Shown: positions 1 through 10,382, counted from the stretch's first letter. The stretch: DNA of 55,341 bases from Pseudomonadota bacterium (GCA_027364845.1 DAHXOO010000015.1:1-55341), one strand, 5' to 3'. Numbers and translations are program-made. The notes: a model not told the origin generated them from the sequence alone.

Positions 1-908
1 CCTTCACGTAATGCTCCATCGGCGACCTGCATGCGCTTGATGCCAAGCATTTTGCATACGGCGAGGAGGATGGCGACTCCCCCAGGGAACACCGATGCAC
101 GGTCGGCGCCCAGCCCGGGTAGCCTGAGGCGCTCGAGGCGCCGGGCTGCGATCAGTGCGGCGCGCAGACGGCCGAGCGCGGCGGGCGTGATTGTGCCGTC
201 CGTCCAGCCGTGCGCGCGCAGTACCACGCGCACGGCACGTATCGTCCCGGAGGTGCCTATCGCCGTCTCCCAACCCTGACGAAACTGGGCCTGTACCGGT
301 CGCAATTCGAGGCGCGCCGCGGTTTCGGCACGGCTCATGGCCTTTTCGCTCAGCACGCCGTCGCCGAAGTAGGCATCGCTCAGACCAACACAACCCATGT
401 ACAGGCTCTCCATGGTGATCGCGTCAAGTCCCTGGCCGATGATGATCTCGGTGCTGCCGCCTCCGATATCAACGACGAGCCTGGGCCGGCCGTCGTCCGG
501 CCAACCATGCGCCATGCCCTGGTAAATCAGGCGCGCCTCTTCGCGTCCGCCGATAATCTCGATCGAATGACCGAGCACACGCTCCGCGGAGGCCAGGAAA
601 TCGCCGGCGTTGTACATGCGCCGCAACGTGTTAGTTCCGACCACGCGCACGCTGCCAGGCGGAAAGCCACGCAGACGCTGGCCGAAACGCGCAAGACAGG
701 CAAGCGCCCGGGCGCGGGCTGCGGGCATGAGGCGGTCGCGCGCATCAAGGCCGCCGGCGAGCCGGACCATTTCCTGCAGCCTATCAAGCACGTGCAAGCG
801 TCCGTCCTTCACATGCGCAACGATCATGTGAAAGCTATTCGAGCCGAGATCCAGGGCCGCGAAGGAATTCAGGGGACCCTTTCGTTGACTGCGGGGCGAT
901 GGGCGCAC
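1..908 (-). CDS. ppx: Ppx/GppA family exopolyphosphatase (3' end outside window)
   Basis: Phosphatase of the ASKHA fold that removes terminal phosphate from polyphosphate or pppGpp. The reading frame is open from 908 to the window edge, so about 300 residues are visible and the C-terminus is missing. The N-terminal phosphate-binding motif ALDLGSNSFHMIVAH is clear, followed by VVGTNTLRR, the VVDIGGGSTEI motif and, near the edge, VADGALREG, all typical of the family. The chosen start is a GTG at 908, 17 codons before ALDLG; no strong ribosome binding site supports it and no in-frame ATG lies before the motif. It is downstream of, and on the same strand as, a CHAD protein and a SixA-like phosphatase, which supports a polyphosphate role over GppA. 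The Ppx versus GppA choice is inference. Confidence 0.9.
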   Translation of the reverse strand, partial: MRPSPRSQRKGPLNSFAALDLGSNSFHMIVAHVKDGRLHVLDRLQEMVRLAGGLDARDRLMPAARARALACLARFGQRLRGFPPGSVRVVGTNTLRRMYNAGDFLASAERVLGHSIEIIGGREEARLIYQGMAHGWPDDGRPRLVVDIGGGSTEIIIGQGLDAITMESLYMGCVGLSDAYFGDGVLSEKAMSRAETAARLELRPVQAQFRQGWETAIGTSGTIRAVRVVLRAHGWTDGTITPAALGRLRAALIAARRLERLRLPGLGADRASVFPGGVAILLAVCKMLGIKRMQVADGALRE

Positions 909-1187
909 GCGGGCATGACGGGTTGAAGGAAGATCTTGTCGTTTCAATGAACTCTCCCGCCACTAGGGCGCTGATGCGGTTATGTACGGAGTTTCCGTCC
1001 TCACAACCGACAATTCCTGGCTCCGCGCCCCGGCACCATGCCGTTTCCAGACGGACCACCTACGATGGTCCCGGTCGAGATGCGCCATTCCTTAAAATAA
1101 AATCTTTTTAAGACGGCATCGTCGACGTGATGACTATAGTGCCGTTGCTACCGAACCAGACTCAGTGTCTGCCGTTTTTATACAACC

Positions 1188-2141
1188 TCATGCACGCGAT
1201 GCCGGATGAACACCGCGTGCCGCGAGCTGCCGGGCGAAATCCCGCAACGGCCGCAAGAGCGCTGGCGTGCGTCCGCCGAGATAGCTGCGGGCAATGTCTT
1301 CATACAGGCCATTGGCTTCCTGGTGGTTCCGTAGCGCGAGCATGCTCAGACCGGGAAGCAGCTCGCATCGCGTGTCATGAGGCACCCCACTTCTCAGCGC
1401 CCTTGCCAGATCTCGCGCCAGCACATGACGGTCGTGCAGGCCCCCCAGACTTTCCTGAAGCGCTTTTAGGGACTTGAGCAGGGCAGTCGCCCTCTTCCCT
1501 CGTGCCAGCGGCTCGACCAGATAGCGCAGATGCTTGGCCGCGATACGCGCCGCGTGCACCTCCGCCTCGTCTTCGACCGATCCGATGTCGCCCAGGTCCG
1601 CGGACAGAATCGCAGCATACTCGCGCAGTTGCCGCGCTGCTGCCTGCGCGAACCGGGCACGACTCACCGGTGGCTTTCTGGAGGGTACGACCGGCTTGGC
1701 CTCCAAGGTGCGCCGCAACCGGCGGGCAATTCGGTCGAACTCCGGCAACGCTTCACGGCGGACAGTGCGATAGGCCATTTTTCGCTGCGACACCAAATAT
1801 TCCCGCATCCACCTCCTACCCGGCCGCTCGGCTGCCCGTGCCTTGCGTCCAGACGAATCCAGCCATTCGAGCTGGACCTCGGCGTCACGCGCGGCATTGG
1901 TTAGTCGTGCCAGGGCACGCAGGCGTTTGCTAAGCTTGGCGGGAATGACGCTGGCAACATAGGGTGCATAGGCACGCAGGCTACCGCGCAGCCGCCGCAG
2001 CGCTACGCGCAGGTCGTGCAAGGCCCTAGGATCCTCGCCACGCATGATCCGTGCCCGCGCCGCAGCAGCCGCATCCAGGTAGCCGCGCGCAAGCTTATGT
2101 GCGGCTTGATCGGTGGGCAGGTCAAGAATGTCCCTGCTCAT
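1188..2141 (-). CDS. CHAD domain protein
   Basis: A 317-residue all-helical CHAD (conserved histidine alpha-helical domain) protein. CHAD proteins bind polyphosphate through a basic pore lined by conserved His, Arg and Lys. The sequence is very Arg/His rich, with the hallmark start ALHDLRVALRRLRGSLRAY near residue 40, a second RxxxK/H repeat (AARIAAKHLRYLVEPLARG) near 200, and LGGLHDRHVLARDL near 235. It starts with ATG only 3 bp after the SixA-like stop, so the two are probably cotranscribed, with ppx 280 bp further on. No enzymatic domain such as CYTH is fused. The polyphosphate link rests on family knowledge and the ppx neighbour; the exact role in this organism is unknown. Confidence 0.88.
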   Translation of the reverse strand: MSRDILDLPTDQAAHKLARGYLDAAAAARARIMRGEDPRALHDLRVALRRLRGSLRAYAPYVASVIPAKLSKRLRALARLTNAARDAEVQLEWLDSSGRKARAAERPGRRWMREYLVSQRKMAYRTVRREALPEFDRIARRLRRTLEAKPVVPSRKPPVSRARFAQAAARQLREYAAILSADLGDIGSVEDEAEVHAARIAAKHLRYLVEPLARGKRATALLKSLKALQESLGGLHDRHVLARDLARALRSGVPHDTRCELLPGLSMLALRNHQEANGLYEDIARSYLGGRTPALLRPLRDFARQLAARGVHPASRA

Positions 2142-2144
2142 GAC

Positions 2145-2639
2145 TCAATTCCCGAGTTGACGCAGCACCGCAGGCGTCAACAACCAGATGAGCGTCCCTG
2201 TCCCAGGCGCCGGCGTCTCGGCAAATTCGATCAAACAGGCGGCGCCCTTCTTGAATGGAAGAAACGACTGCCGGCGGCGTGCGAGCAGCCAGCTCGCCAG
2301 GATTCCAAGATCGGGTTCGTGTCCAACCACAGCCAAGGTCGCATCGGGTGCCTGCCGCCTGAGCCAGGAAAGTACTGAACTCGGGGGGTTTCCAGACGAA
2401 AGTGCCGGCAGGATGACGGACTCAAGTGCACCGTACTGGGCAACCACGATTTCCGCGGTCTGACGTGCCCGCACCATCGGGCTTGTAGCAATCAGCCGGA
2501 CATCGGGCATCAGTGCCTTCAGCCCCTTTGCCGCCGCACGCATGCGCCGGCGTCCCTGAGCCGTGAGCCGCCGCTCATGATCGCACCCAGCAGGCGAGCG
2601 CTCTTCAGCCACAGCATGGCGAATCAGGACGAGCCTCAT
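2145..2639 (-). CDS. sixA: SixA-like phosphohistidine phosphatase
   Basis: Histidine phosphatase superfamily (phosphoglycerate mutase fold), small SixA-like branch, about 164 residues. The RHA signature is at the very N-terminus (MRLVLIRHAVAEE), followed by ERRLTAQGRRRM, then TSPMVRARQTAEIV and the second catalytic histidine in VVGHEPDLG. SixA dephosphorylates phosphohistidine on HPt domains or on the nitrogen PTS; the substrate here cannot be read from sequence. I use the ATG at 2639 rather than a longer frame from 2696, because RHA motifs normally sit within the first ten residues. It is followed after 3 bp by the CHAD gene, and this pairing suggests a link with polyphosphate metabolism. 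Confidence 0.87.
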   Translation of the reverse strand: MRLVLIRHAVAEERSPAGCDHERRLTAQGRRRMRAAAKGLKALMPDVRLIATSPMVRARQTAEIVVAQYGALESVILPALSSGNPPSSVLSWLRRQAPDATLAVVGHEPDLGILASWLLARRRQSFLPFKKGAACLIEFAETPAPGTGTLIWLLTPAVLRQLGN

Positions 2640-2806
2640 CACGGCCAGTATATCGGAATCAGATTGCCACAGACGAGACCGGCGGCTCTGACGCACCTCG
2701 TTTGGCTAGTGACCCCGACATGATCACAGCTCGAAAGCTTCTGACAGAAAGTCTTCTAGCCGGGCAAGACTCCGCCTGCGCGGCAGTGCGGAATCAGGAC
2801 TGTACC

Positions 2807-3928
<1,122 letters not shown>

Positions 3929-4840
3929 TTACTTTTTCTTCCTGGCCTTAGAAGCCTTCTTCGCCGCCTTCTTGGGCGCCTTCTTCGCCGCCTTCTTGGG
4001 CGCCGCCTTCTTTACGGCTTTCTTCTTGGTCACCGTCTTCGCCGCCTTCTTGGGCGCCGCCTTCTTTACGGCTTTCTTTGGTGCCACCTTGGCTACCGGA
4101 GCCACGGCCTTGGCCTTGGCCTTGGCTGCCGCCTTCGCCGGGGTGGCCGGTTTCGCCACACCCACACCGACGCCTACTGCCGCCAGCGGACGCATTTGAG
4201 CCTCAATAATATCGCTGATCGACTTGAAAATGTCGTTGATGCTTCCAACACCACGGGCCGTACGCAGCTTGCCTTGGGCCTTGTAATAGGATACCAATGG
4301 CGCTGTCTGCTCCTCGTAAACCCTGAGACGGTTGCGGACGGTCGTTTCATTGTCATCCGAACGGTGCTGCAGTGCGCCCCCACATTTGTCGCACTTGCCC
4401 GCTATCTTGGGTGATGTGTAATAAATGTTGTAAATTGCCCCGCATGAGCCGCAGGTACGGCGGCCCGTAAGGCGCTTCATCAAAACCTCGATATCCACAT
4501 CCACCAGCAGAGCGAGCTGCAACGGCTGTCCCGCCCGGGCCAACATCGCGTCCAGCGCCTGCGCCTGCGGGATATTCCGCGGAAAACCATCAAGAATGAA
4601 TCCGGCCTTGGCATCGGGTGATGCCAGCCGTTCTTGAATCATTCCCAGAACCACGTCGTCCGACACCAACTGCCCGGCATCCATGGCGGCTTTCGCCTTT
4701 TTTCCGAGATCGGTACCCGCCGCCACCGCCGCGCGTAAAAGATCGCCGGTAGACATCTGGGGAATTTTATACTTTTCAACCAACAGCTTAGCTTGGGTTC
4801 CTTTACCGGAACCTGGCGCTCCCAGTAGCACAATTCGCAT
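3929..4840 (-). CDS. adk: adenylate kinase with Lys/Ala-rich histone-H1-like C-terminal tail
   Basis: Interconverts ATP+AMP and 2 ADP. Residues 1 to about 217 form a complete adenylate kinase: P-loop GAPGSGKGTQ at the N-terminus, DGFPRN near residue 85, and a zinc-binding LID with CGSCG and CDKCGG pairs. The family normally ends near residue 215. Here about 85 further residues follow, almost only K, A, P and V, built of KKAAPKKAAKK-type units and ending in KARKKK. Such tails resemble histone H1-like or AlgP-type DNA-binding extensions. The tail is in frame with no break and is followed by a terminator, so it is part of the gene. The core assignment is certain; nucleic-acid or polyphosphate binding by the tail is inference. 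Confidence 0.95.
   Translation of the reverse strand: MRIVLLGAPGSGKGTQAKLLVEKYKIPQMSTGDLLRAAVAAGTDLGKKAKAAMDAGQLVSDDVVLGMIQERLASPDAKAGFILDGFPRNIPQAQALDAMLARAGQPLQLALLVDVDIEVLMKRLTGRRTCGSCGAIYNIYYTSPKIAGKCDKCGGALQHRSDDNETTVRNRLRVYEEQTAPLVSYYKAQGKLRTARGVGSINDIFKSISDIIEAQMRPLAAVGVGVGVAKPATPAKAAAKAKAKAVAPVAKVAPKKAVKKAAPKKAAKTVTKKKAVKKAAPKKAAKKAPKKAAKKASKARKKK
3983..4078. repeat. 54-bp-period direct repeat coding the adk tail
   Basis: Two identical 42-bp copies (3983-4024 and 4037-4078) encode the APKKAAK/KKAVKKAAPKK units of the adenylate kinase tail. Shorter, imperfect copies of the same CTTCTT-GGCGCC pattern flank them at about 3950-3985. Identity at DNA level suggests expansion by slippage or recombination. 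Confidence 0.85.
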
Positions 4841-5100
4841 GGTTTATTCTCGCTTTAGGTTCTTGGGTGCGAACCCACCTTTATGATCCTTCCCCACACG
4901 GGGTCCAGTGCCCCGGTAAACTACCTTCTGGTTATGCTGTCGTCAATGCTTTTGGCGCCATAAATTGCACCTATCGGTGGATACAATCTTTGCCGTGTTC
5001 CACTTTGGGATTTCGGTTAATCTAGCCTCCCACGTCAGCCGGGCGAATCGCAAGTCGATCCACCGACCCGACCGGCGAAGGGAACCAACTCAATGCGGCC

Positions 5101-5469
5101 ATGAACCAGATACCGGATTTCAGCGAGACCGAGCTGTGGGTAATCCGCTCGGCCGTGAACCAACGTTATGGCAAGACTGTCGAGCTTCAGCTCGCGGACA
5201 GCGAGCTGAAGCTCGATCCAGCCGCTCCGATTCTGTCGACCTGCCCTACGGTGTTCTGGGCCGAGCGAGGGGCCAGCTTCGTCGTCTGTAAGATCGGCGA
5301 AGAACGCTATCGCAGCCAGTTCTTCTACAGCAATCGCGACCAGTACGGCACCGGTCGCGAGGTCTACGACGACCTCGCCGAATGCGTCACGATTCTTTTG
5401 CAGGTCCAGTCGGACCACGAACGCGATAAAGGGCTCAGCTCCGAATCCGGCCATTCAGGCGCCGGCTAG
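5101..5469 (+). CDS. small conserved-looking protein of unknown function
   Basis: A 122-residue soluble protein with balanced composition and no signal peptide or membrane segment. I do not recognise the family. Visible features are an N-terminal helix-like stretch (DFSETELWVIRSAVNQRYG), a central beta-rich part (VFWAERGASFVVCKIGEERYRSQFFY) and an acidic helix GREVYDDLAECVTILLQVQ, after which the tail looks disordered. It sits 54 bp before the PPi-phosphofructokinase gene on the same strand and could share its transcript. An antisense frame of similar length on the other strand has low-complexity codon use and is treated as a shadow. Confidence that it is a gene is fair; function is unknown. 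Confidence 0.65.
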   Translation: MNQIPDFSETELWVIRSAVNQRYGKTVELQLADSELKLDPAAPILSTCPTVFWAERGASFVVCKIGEERYRSQFFYSNRDQYGTGREVYDDLAECVTILLQVQSDHERDKGLSSESGHSGAG

Positions 5470-5523
5470 TCAGCTAGAATACCGACACATACCTAAATAA
5501 ATAACGGGGGAAAGGAACACAAT

Positions 5524-6795
5524 ATGGCAAAAAATTCGCCGAAAAACGCCTTTTACGCCCAGTCCGGCGGTGTAACCGCCGTCATCAACGCTTCGGCCTG
5601 CGGCCTGATCGAGACCGCCCGCAAGCACCGTAACAAAATCGCGAAGGTCTATGCGGGGCGCAACGGCATTATCGGCGCACTGACCGAAGACCTTATCGAT
5701 ACCAGCAAAGAGTCGGTCGCTGCCGTTCGGGCGCTGCGCCACACTCCGTCGGGTGCTTTTGGCTCCTGCCGCTACAAACTCAAGAGTCTGGAGCAAAACC
5801 GGCGAGAGTACGAACGTCTCATCGAGGTATTCAAAGCGCACAACATAGGCTTCTTCTTCTACAATGGGGGCGGTGACTCAGCGGACACCTGCCTCAAGAT
5901 TTCGCAGCTCTCCGAAACGATGGGCTACCCGATCGTAGCGGTGCACATCCCCAAGACAGTGGATAACGATCTTCCGATCACCGACAACTGTCCGGGCTTC
6001 GGCTCGGTCGCCAAATATATCGCCGTGTCCACACGCGAAGCGAGTTTCGACGTGGCCTCGATGGCCAAGACGTCGACCAAGGTATTCATTCTGGAAGTGA
6101 TGGGCCGGCACGCCGGCTGGATCGCGGCCGCGGGAGGACTTGCGTCCACCCGGGATACCGAGATCCCGATAGTGATCCTGTTCCCCGAGGTAACGTTCGA
6201 CCGGGACAAATTTCTCGCCAAGGTGGACGCAAACGTCAAACAGTTCGGCTATTGCACGGTGGTGGTATCGGAAGGTGTCAAGAGTGCTGACGGCAAGTTT
6301 CTCGCCGATCAGGGCCTGCGTGACGCTTTCGGCCATGCCCAGCTTGGTGGCGTAGCACCAGTGGTGGCCTCGATCATCAAAGAGGGGTTGGGGCTCAAGT
6401 ACCACTGGGGCGTAGCGGACTACTTGCAGCGCGCGGCACGGCACATCGCTTCAAAGAGCGACGTGGATCAGGCCTATGCCATGGGCAAGGCCGCGGTCGA
6501 ACTCGCCATCCGTGGCAATAACTCGGTGATGCCGACAATCCTACGCAAGTCCAACAAACCCTATAAGTGGACCGTCGGCGTGACGCCATTGAGCAAGGTC
6601 GCGAATGTCGAAAAGATGATGCCGGGCGATTACATCACGGCAGACGGATTTGGAATTACGGCCAAGTGCCGCACCTATCTCGAGCCACTAATAAAAGGCG
6701 AGGACTATCCTCCATACAAGGACGGCATGCCACAGTACGTGCGTCTCAAGAATGCGCCGGTGAAGAAGCGCCTTGAGGGCGAGTTCAGAATATGA
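5524..6795 (+). CDS. pfp: pyrophosphate-dependent 6-phosphofructokinase
   Basis: Reversibly phosphorylates fructose 6-phosphate using PPi instead of ATP. 423 residues. The donor-site motif reads GGGDSADT near residue 114 and the substrate motif is PKTVDNDLP near 142; the Lys in PKT, where ATP-PFKs have Gly, together with the changed GGDG motif indicates PPi use. MGRHAGW lies near residue 195. A good ribosome site (GGGGGAAAGGAAC) precedes the ATG. It is followed by a small gene and then by hppA. In Methylococcus a pfp gene is known to be cotranscribed with a H+-PPase gene, and the same arrangement here supports a PPi-recycling module. In an autotroph such enzymes may also act on sedoheptulose bisphosphate; that is inference. 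Confidence 0.95.
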   Translation: MAKNSPKNAFYAQSGGVTAVINASACGLIETARKHRNKIAKVYAGRNGIIGALTEDLIDTSKESVAAVRALRHTPSGAFGSCRYKLKSLEQNRREYERLIEVFKAHNIGFFFYNGGGDSADTCLKISQLSETMGYPIVAVHIPKTVDNDLPITDNCPGFGSVAKYIAVSTREASFDVASMAKTSTKVFILEVMGRHAGWIAAAGGLASTRDTEIPIVILFPEVTFDRDKFLAKVDANVKQFGYCTVVVSEGVKSADGKFLADQGLRDAFGHAQLGGVAPVVASIIKEGLGLKYHWGVADYLQRAARHIASKSDVDQAYAMGKAAVELAIRGNNSVMPTILRKSNKPYKWTVGVTPLSKVANVEKMMPGDYITADGFGITAKCRTYLEPLIKGEDYPPYKDGMPQYVRLKNAPVKKRLEGEFRI

Positions 6796-6900
6796 CCATG
6801 GATGTGGGGCGTACCGGTTCCGGGAAAGTGAACGCCCGGCCGGTGCTCATCATTTGCCACGGTCGCCATGCTGCGGGCAATTCCCACAAGCAAGATCCGC

Positions 6901-7122
6901 ATGACGCTTGACAGGGCAAGAGAGCTACTGCAAGTCCAGGCCGATTTCGGCGGGTTCTACAACGGCAATTCCGCCAAGCTGATCCTGTCGGAAGTCAGCC
7001 GCGAACACGGTCAAGAGGCCGTCGATCGCATGATCCGCGAACTGCATCTCGATCAGATCTTTGGCTTCGTGCCTGGCACGCACTTCAAGGGTGGGCTCGC
7101 GGTCAAGGACAAGAACTCCTGA
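6901..7122 (+). CDS. small protein of unknown function between pfp and hppA
   Basis: 73 residues if started at the ATG at 6901; the same frame extends to an ATG at 6868, but those 11 residues look non-coding. The protein is soluble, rich in charged residues and predicted helical, with QVQADFGGFYNGNSAKLIL followed by GQEAVDRMIRELHLDQIFG and a short FVPGTHFKGG tail. I do not recognise the family. It lies between two PPi enzymes on the same strand, which suggests a related role or at least coexpression. No domain, metal motif or signal sequence is seen. Confidence 0.6.
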   Translation: MTLDRARELLQVQADFGGFYNGNSAKLILSEVSREHGQEAVDRMIRELHLDQIFGFVPGTHFKGGLAVKDKNS

Positions 7123-7139
7123 TCGCACATCTAGTTACA

Positions 7140-7153
7140 TTGACCAGGATCAA
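7140..7153 (+). promoter_or_regulatory. FNR/DNR-type box upstream of hppA
   Basis: TTGAC-CAGG-ATCAA, nine of ten positions of the FNR consensus TTGAT-N4-ATCAA, within a longer dyad ACATTGA/TCAATGT. Its centre is about 115 bp before the hppA ATG. No convincing -10 hexamer was seen at class II spacing, so activation versus another role is open. Confidence 0.65.
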
Positions 7154-7261
7154 TGTGCCAGTGGCCTGTACATGGCATTTTCGCTGCTTTTGTTGCGCAG
7201 TGCCTTGCTGCTGTCCCCGATAAGCGGTTATTGAGATTCAATAAACATTTGGAGGAACAAC

Positions 7262-9280
7262 ATGTCGGAAAGTCTGATCTTCGCGTTTGCATGCGCGGCC
7301 GCGGCCCTGATCTATGGGGTCATTTCCATCAGGTGGATCCTGCAAAAATCTGCGGGCAACGATCGCATGCGGGAGATTGCATTGGCGATTCAGCAGGGCG
7401 CCTCCGCCTATCTCAAGCGCCAATACGCCACCATCGGGGTCGTCGGCATCATCCTGTTCGCCGTCATCTTTTTTGCACTGAACAAGCTGACCGCATACGG
7501 TTTCGCCATTGGCGCGGTGTGTTCCGGCTTGGCGGGAATCCTGGGAATGAATATCTCGGTAAGATCTAACGTGCGTACTGCCGAGGCCGCGAAGGGCGGA
7601 CTCAATGCAGCGCTGAGGGTCGCGTTCCGCGGCGGCGCCATCACCGGCATGCTGGTGGTAGGCCTGGGGCTGCTGGGCGTCACCGGTTACTACACAGTGC
7701 TGCGCTTCCTTACACCCGCGGGCGAGAGCGTCAACCTTTCGCCGCTGGTCGGACTGGCTTTCGGCGCATCATTGATTTCGATCTTCGCGCGCTTGGGCGG
7801 CGGCATTTTCACCAAAGGCGCGGATGTCGGCGCGGACCTGGTGGGCAAGGTCGAAGCCGGTATTCCGGAGGACGACCCGCGCAATCCGGCAGTCATCGCC
7901 GACAATGTCGGTGACAACGTAGGTGACTGCGCCGGCATGGCGGCAGATCTTTTCGAAACCTACGCCGTCACGATCGTTGCCAGCATGCTGCTCGGCAGTC
8001 TCGTGATCAAGGGGTTTAATAATGCGGTGCTGTTTCCGCTGGTTTTGGGCGGAGTATCTATCTTGGCATCCATCGTGGGCACGTACTTCGTCAATGCACG
8101 CGAAGGCGGGAAGATCATGAACGCACTGTACCGTGGTCTGATCGTGGCCGGCGCGCTCTCAGCAATCGCGTTTTATTTTGTGACCGAGAAACTAATGGCC
8201 GGCAATGGCGTCTATGACTGGCATTTGATCTACTACAGCGCGCTGATCGGACTGGCGGTGACCGCCGCGCTGGTGCTGATCACCGAATACTACACTGCCA
8301 CGGAGTTCAAGCCGGTACGCTACATCGCCGAGGCCTCCACCACCGGTCATGGCACCAACGTCATAGCCGGGCTTGCAGTGTCTATGAAGTCGACGGCTGC
8401 CCCGGTGCTGGTGATCTGCGCCGGAATCTGGGGTGCCTACGCGCTTGCCGGTCTCTACGGTATCGCCATTGCCGCCACCGCCATGCTGTCGATGACCGGC
8501 ATCATCGTGGCGCTTGATGCCTACGGTCCAATCACGGACAACGCCGGCGGCATCGCAGAGATGGCCAACCTGCCAGCCGAGATACGCGCTATCACTGACC
8601 CGTTGGACGCTGTTGGCAACACGACCAAGGCGGTGACCAAGGGCTACGCGATCGGATCAGCCGGCCTTGCTGCACTGGTGTTGTTTGCTGACTACACACA
8701 CGACCTCGCCGCCCACGGAAAGGTGTTGGCATTCGATCTTTCTGACCACCGCGTAATCATAGGGTTGTTCATCGGTGGGCTCGTACCATACCTGTTCGGC
8801 GCCATGGCCATGGAAGCAGTCGGCCGTGCGGCAGGTTCCGTGGTTGTCGAAGTACGCCGTCAGTTCAAGGAGATCAAGGGAATCATGGAGGGCACGGCCA
8901 AGCCAGATTATTCCAAGGCCGTCGACATGCTGACCCGAGCCGCGATCAAAGAGATGATCATCCCGTCGCTGCTGCCAATTCTGGTTCCAATCGTCGTAGG
9001 CTTGGTGCTCGGACCGCAGGCCCTGGGTGGAGTGCTGGTCGGATCGATTGTGACCGGACTGTTCGTCGCGATCTCCATGACCACCGGCGGAGGTGCCTGG
9101 GACAATGCCAAGAAGTACATTGAATCGGGCCAGTTCGGCGGCAAGGGCTCCGATGCCCACAAGGCTGCGGTTACCGGCGACACTGTTGGCGACCCCTACA
9201 AGGACACTGCCGGACCTGCGATTAACCCGCTGATCAAAATCATGAACATCGTCGCATTACTTATCGTAGCGATGCTGTAG
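7262..9280 (+). CDS. hppA: membrane-bound H+-translocating pyrophosphatase, K+-independent type
   Basis: Couples PPi hydrolysis to proton transport across the cytoplasmic membrane, or runs in reverse. 672 residues with about 16 membrane segments. The PPi/Mg site is clear near residue 185 ([14 protein letters not shown], then [11 protein letters not shown]) and a second acidic site lies near the C-terminus ([19 protein letters not shown]). The diagnostic residue lies in GNTTKA near residue 450: Lys here marks the K+-independent class, while Ala (GNTTAA) marks K+-dependent enzymes. The ribosome site GGAGG is 7 nt before the ATG. An FNR-type box lies upstream and a hairpin follows the stop. With pfp it forms a PPi energy module. 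Confidence 0.96.
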   Translation: MSESLIFAFACAAAALIYGVISIRWILQKSAGNDRMREIALAIQQGASAYLKRQYATIGVVGIILFAVIFFALNKLTAYGFAIGAVCSGLAGILGMNISVRSNVRTAEAAKGGLNAALRVAFRGGAITGMLVVGLGLLGVTGYYTVLRFLTPAGESVNLSPLVGLAFGASLISIFARLGGGIFTKGADVGADLVGKVEAGIPEDDPRNPAVIADNVGDNVGDCAGMAADLFETYAVTIVASMLLGSLVIKGFNNAVLFPLVLGGVSILASIVGTYFVNAREGGKIMNALYRGLIVAGALSAIAFYFVTEKLMAGNGVYDWHLIYYSALIGLAVTAALVLITEYYTATEFKPVRYIAEASTTGHGTNVIAGLAVSMKSTAAPVLVICAGIWGAYALAGLYGIAIAATAMLSMTGIIVALDAYGPITDNAGGIAEMANLPAEIRAITDPLDAVGNTTKAVTKGYAIGSAGLAALVLFADYTHDLAAHGKVLAFDLSDHRVIIGLFIGGLVPYLFGAMAMEAVGRAAGSVVVEVRRQFKEIKGIMEGTAKPDYSKAVDMLTRAAIKEMIIPSLLPILVPIVVGLVLGPQALGGVLVGSIVTGLFVAISMTTGGGAWDNAKKYIESGQFGGKGSDAHKAAVTGDTVGDPYKDTAGPAINPLIKIMNIVALLIVAML

Positions 9281-9754
9281 CGGTTGCCCTGCCCGACTGG
9301 GCGGCGACGGTATCGATGTTGCGGTGCAGAGGCCTGCAATCGCCGGCCTCTGCTTGGTTCATGTACAATGGACGCAACAAACAGCCCCGACCGAGGTCGG
9401 AAACCCATCGTGAACCGTGGCAACTGCATACCACGCTCCCCACATCAGGCAGATTCATCGTACCTCCCGGCAAATCCTGGGAAGACGTGCATGCCGACCG
9501 TTTACTGCTAGCGTGCGTCCACACTGTCAGATAATGCGTGAGGCACAAGCCGTGTTTGCCCCAGGTCGAGGGTCCCGGAAAACTCGGTATTCAGGGAAAG
9601 GGCGTCTCGCCTGCCCCAGTCGTGCCCCCAGGCCCGGCCGTCAATTTGGTGGGCGAGATTCCGAGACAGGAAAACAGGAGAACGAGTCGAATGCCCGCTG
9701 CAGCCATAAACCTGGCCTGCTGTACAAGCCTGCCATTCCCCCTGCGAGCAGCCT
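9281..9754. other. intergenic region hppA-phosphodiesterase
   Basis: About 470 bp without a convincing gene. It holds the hairpin at 9326-9353. The short frames here have no recognisable product and poor starts. A promoter for the Ara4N operon is expected here, but no clear sigma-70 pair was identified. Confidence 0.5.
9326..9353 (+). terminator. hairpin after hppA
   Basis: A perfect 9-bp stem GCAGAGGCC/GGCCTCTGC with a 10-nt loop lies 45 bp past the hppA stop, followed by TTGGTTC instead of a proper T-run. It is a possible weak or factor-assisted terminator. Confidence 0.4.
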
Positions 9755-10309
9755 ATGAAGATTTGCATCGTCTCGGACAGTCACGACAACCGCCAACGCC
9801 TGGCCGCAGCGGTCCGGGATGCCAAGCACCACGGGGCCGAGGCAGTGCTGCATTGCGGTGATGTCGTTGCCCCAAGCACCCTGCACGCCATCATCCCGTT
9901 CGGCCTGCCGACGCACGTCATTCATGGCAACAACACGGGTGACACATACCATATGAGCCGCCTGGCGTACGATCCAGACAGCCGGGTACATTACTACGGC
10001 CAGGACGCAAGCATCACTCTGCACGGTCGCCGCATCTTCCTGGTGCATTTTCCTCATTATGCCAAGGCACTGGCCGTAACCGGAGACTATGAACTGGTCT
10101 GCAGCGGCCACGAGCACCGCGCCCACGTGGATCGCGTCAAGACTGTGCGTGGCACCGAAACCCTATGGATCAATCCCGGCACGGTCGGCGGCGTCGGTGC
10201 CCCGGCAACCTATATTTTTGGCAATCTGGCAACCATGGAGTTCGTCATTCGCAAGGTGCCCGAAGACGAGATGGTCGCCGGCTTGCCCAAGGCGGCTTCC
10301 GGCACGTAA
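9755..10309 (+). CDS. YfcE/MJ0936-family metallophosphoesterase
   Basis: A 184-residue calcineurin-like phosphodiesterase. Metal-binding motifs are in order: VSDSHDN at the start, HCGDV near residue 35, HGNNTGD near 55, and SGHEHRAH with NPGTVGG in the last third. Family members such as YfcE hydrolyse artificial phosphodiesters and some cyclic nucleotides; the physiological substrate is not known. It is the first gene before the Ara4N operon on the same strand, 73 bp before arnT. No function in lipid A modification is established, so cotranscription is the only link. It starts with ATG and a weak ribosome site. Confidence 0.88.
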   Translation: MKICIVSDSHDNRQRLAAAVRDAKHHGAEAVLHCGDVVAPSTLHAIIPFGLPTHVIHGNNTGDTYHMSRLAYDPDSRVHYYGQDASITLHGRRIFLVHFPHYAKALAVTGDYELVCSGHEHRAHVDRVKTVRGTETLWINPGTVGGVGAPATYIFGNLATMEFVIRKVPEDEMVAGLPKAASGT

Positions 10310-10382
10310 CCGCATTGCGCGAACCATCACCCGACAGCAAACAACCGGCTCCAGCCGTCCTCAGCCAGCATCCCCATATCCC

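Noticed and set aside
5035-5454. 139-codon minus-strand frame opposite the small gene before pfp
   Set aside because: It is the antisense of a better plus-strand frame that has its own start and lies next to pfp.
8657-9160. 167-codon minus-strand frame inside hppA
   Set aside because: Lies wholly within the certain hppA gene; His/Asp-rich antisense shadow.
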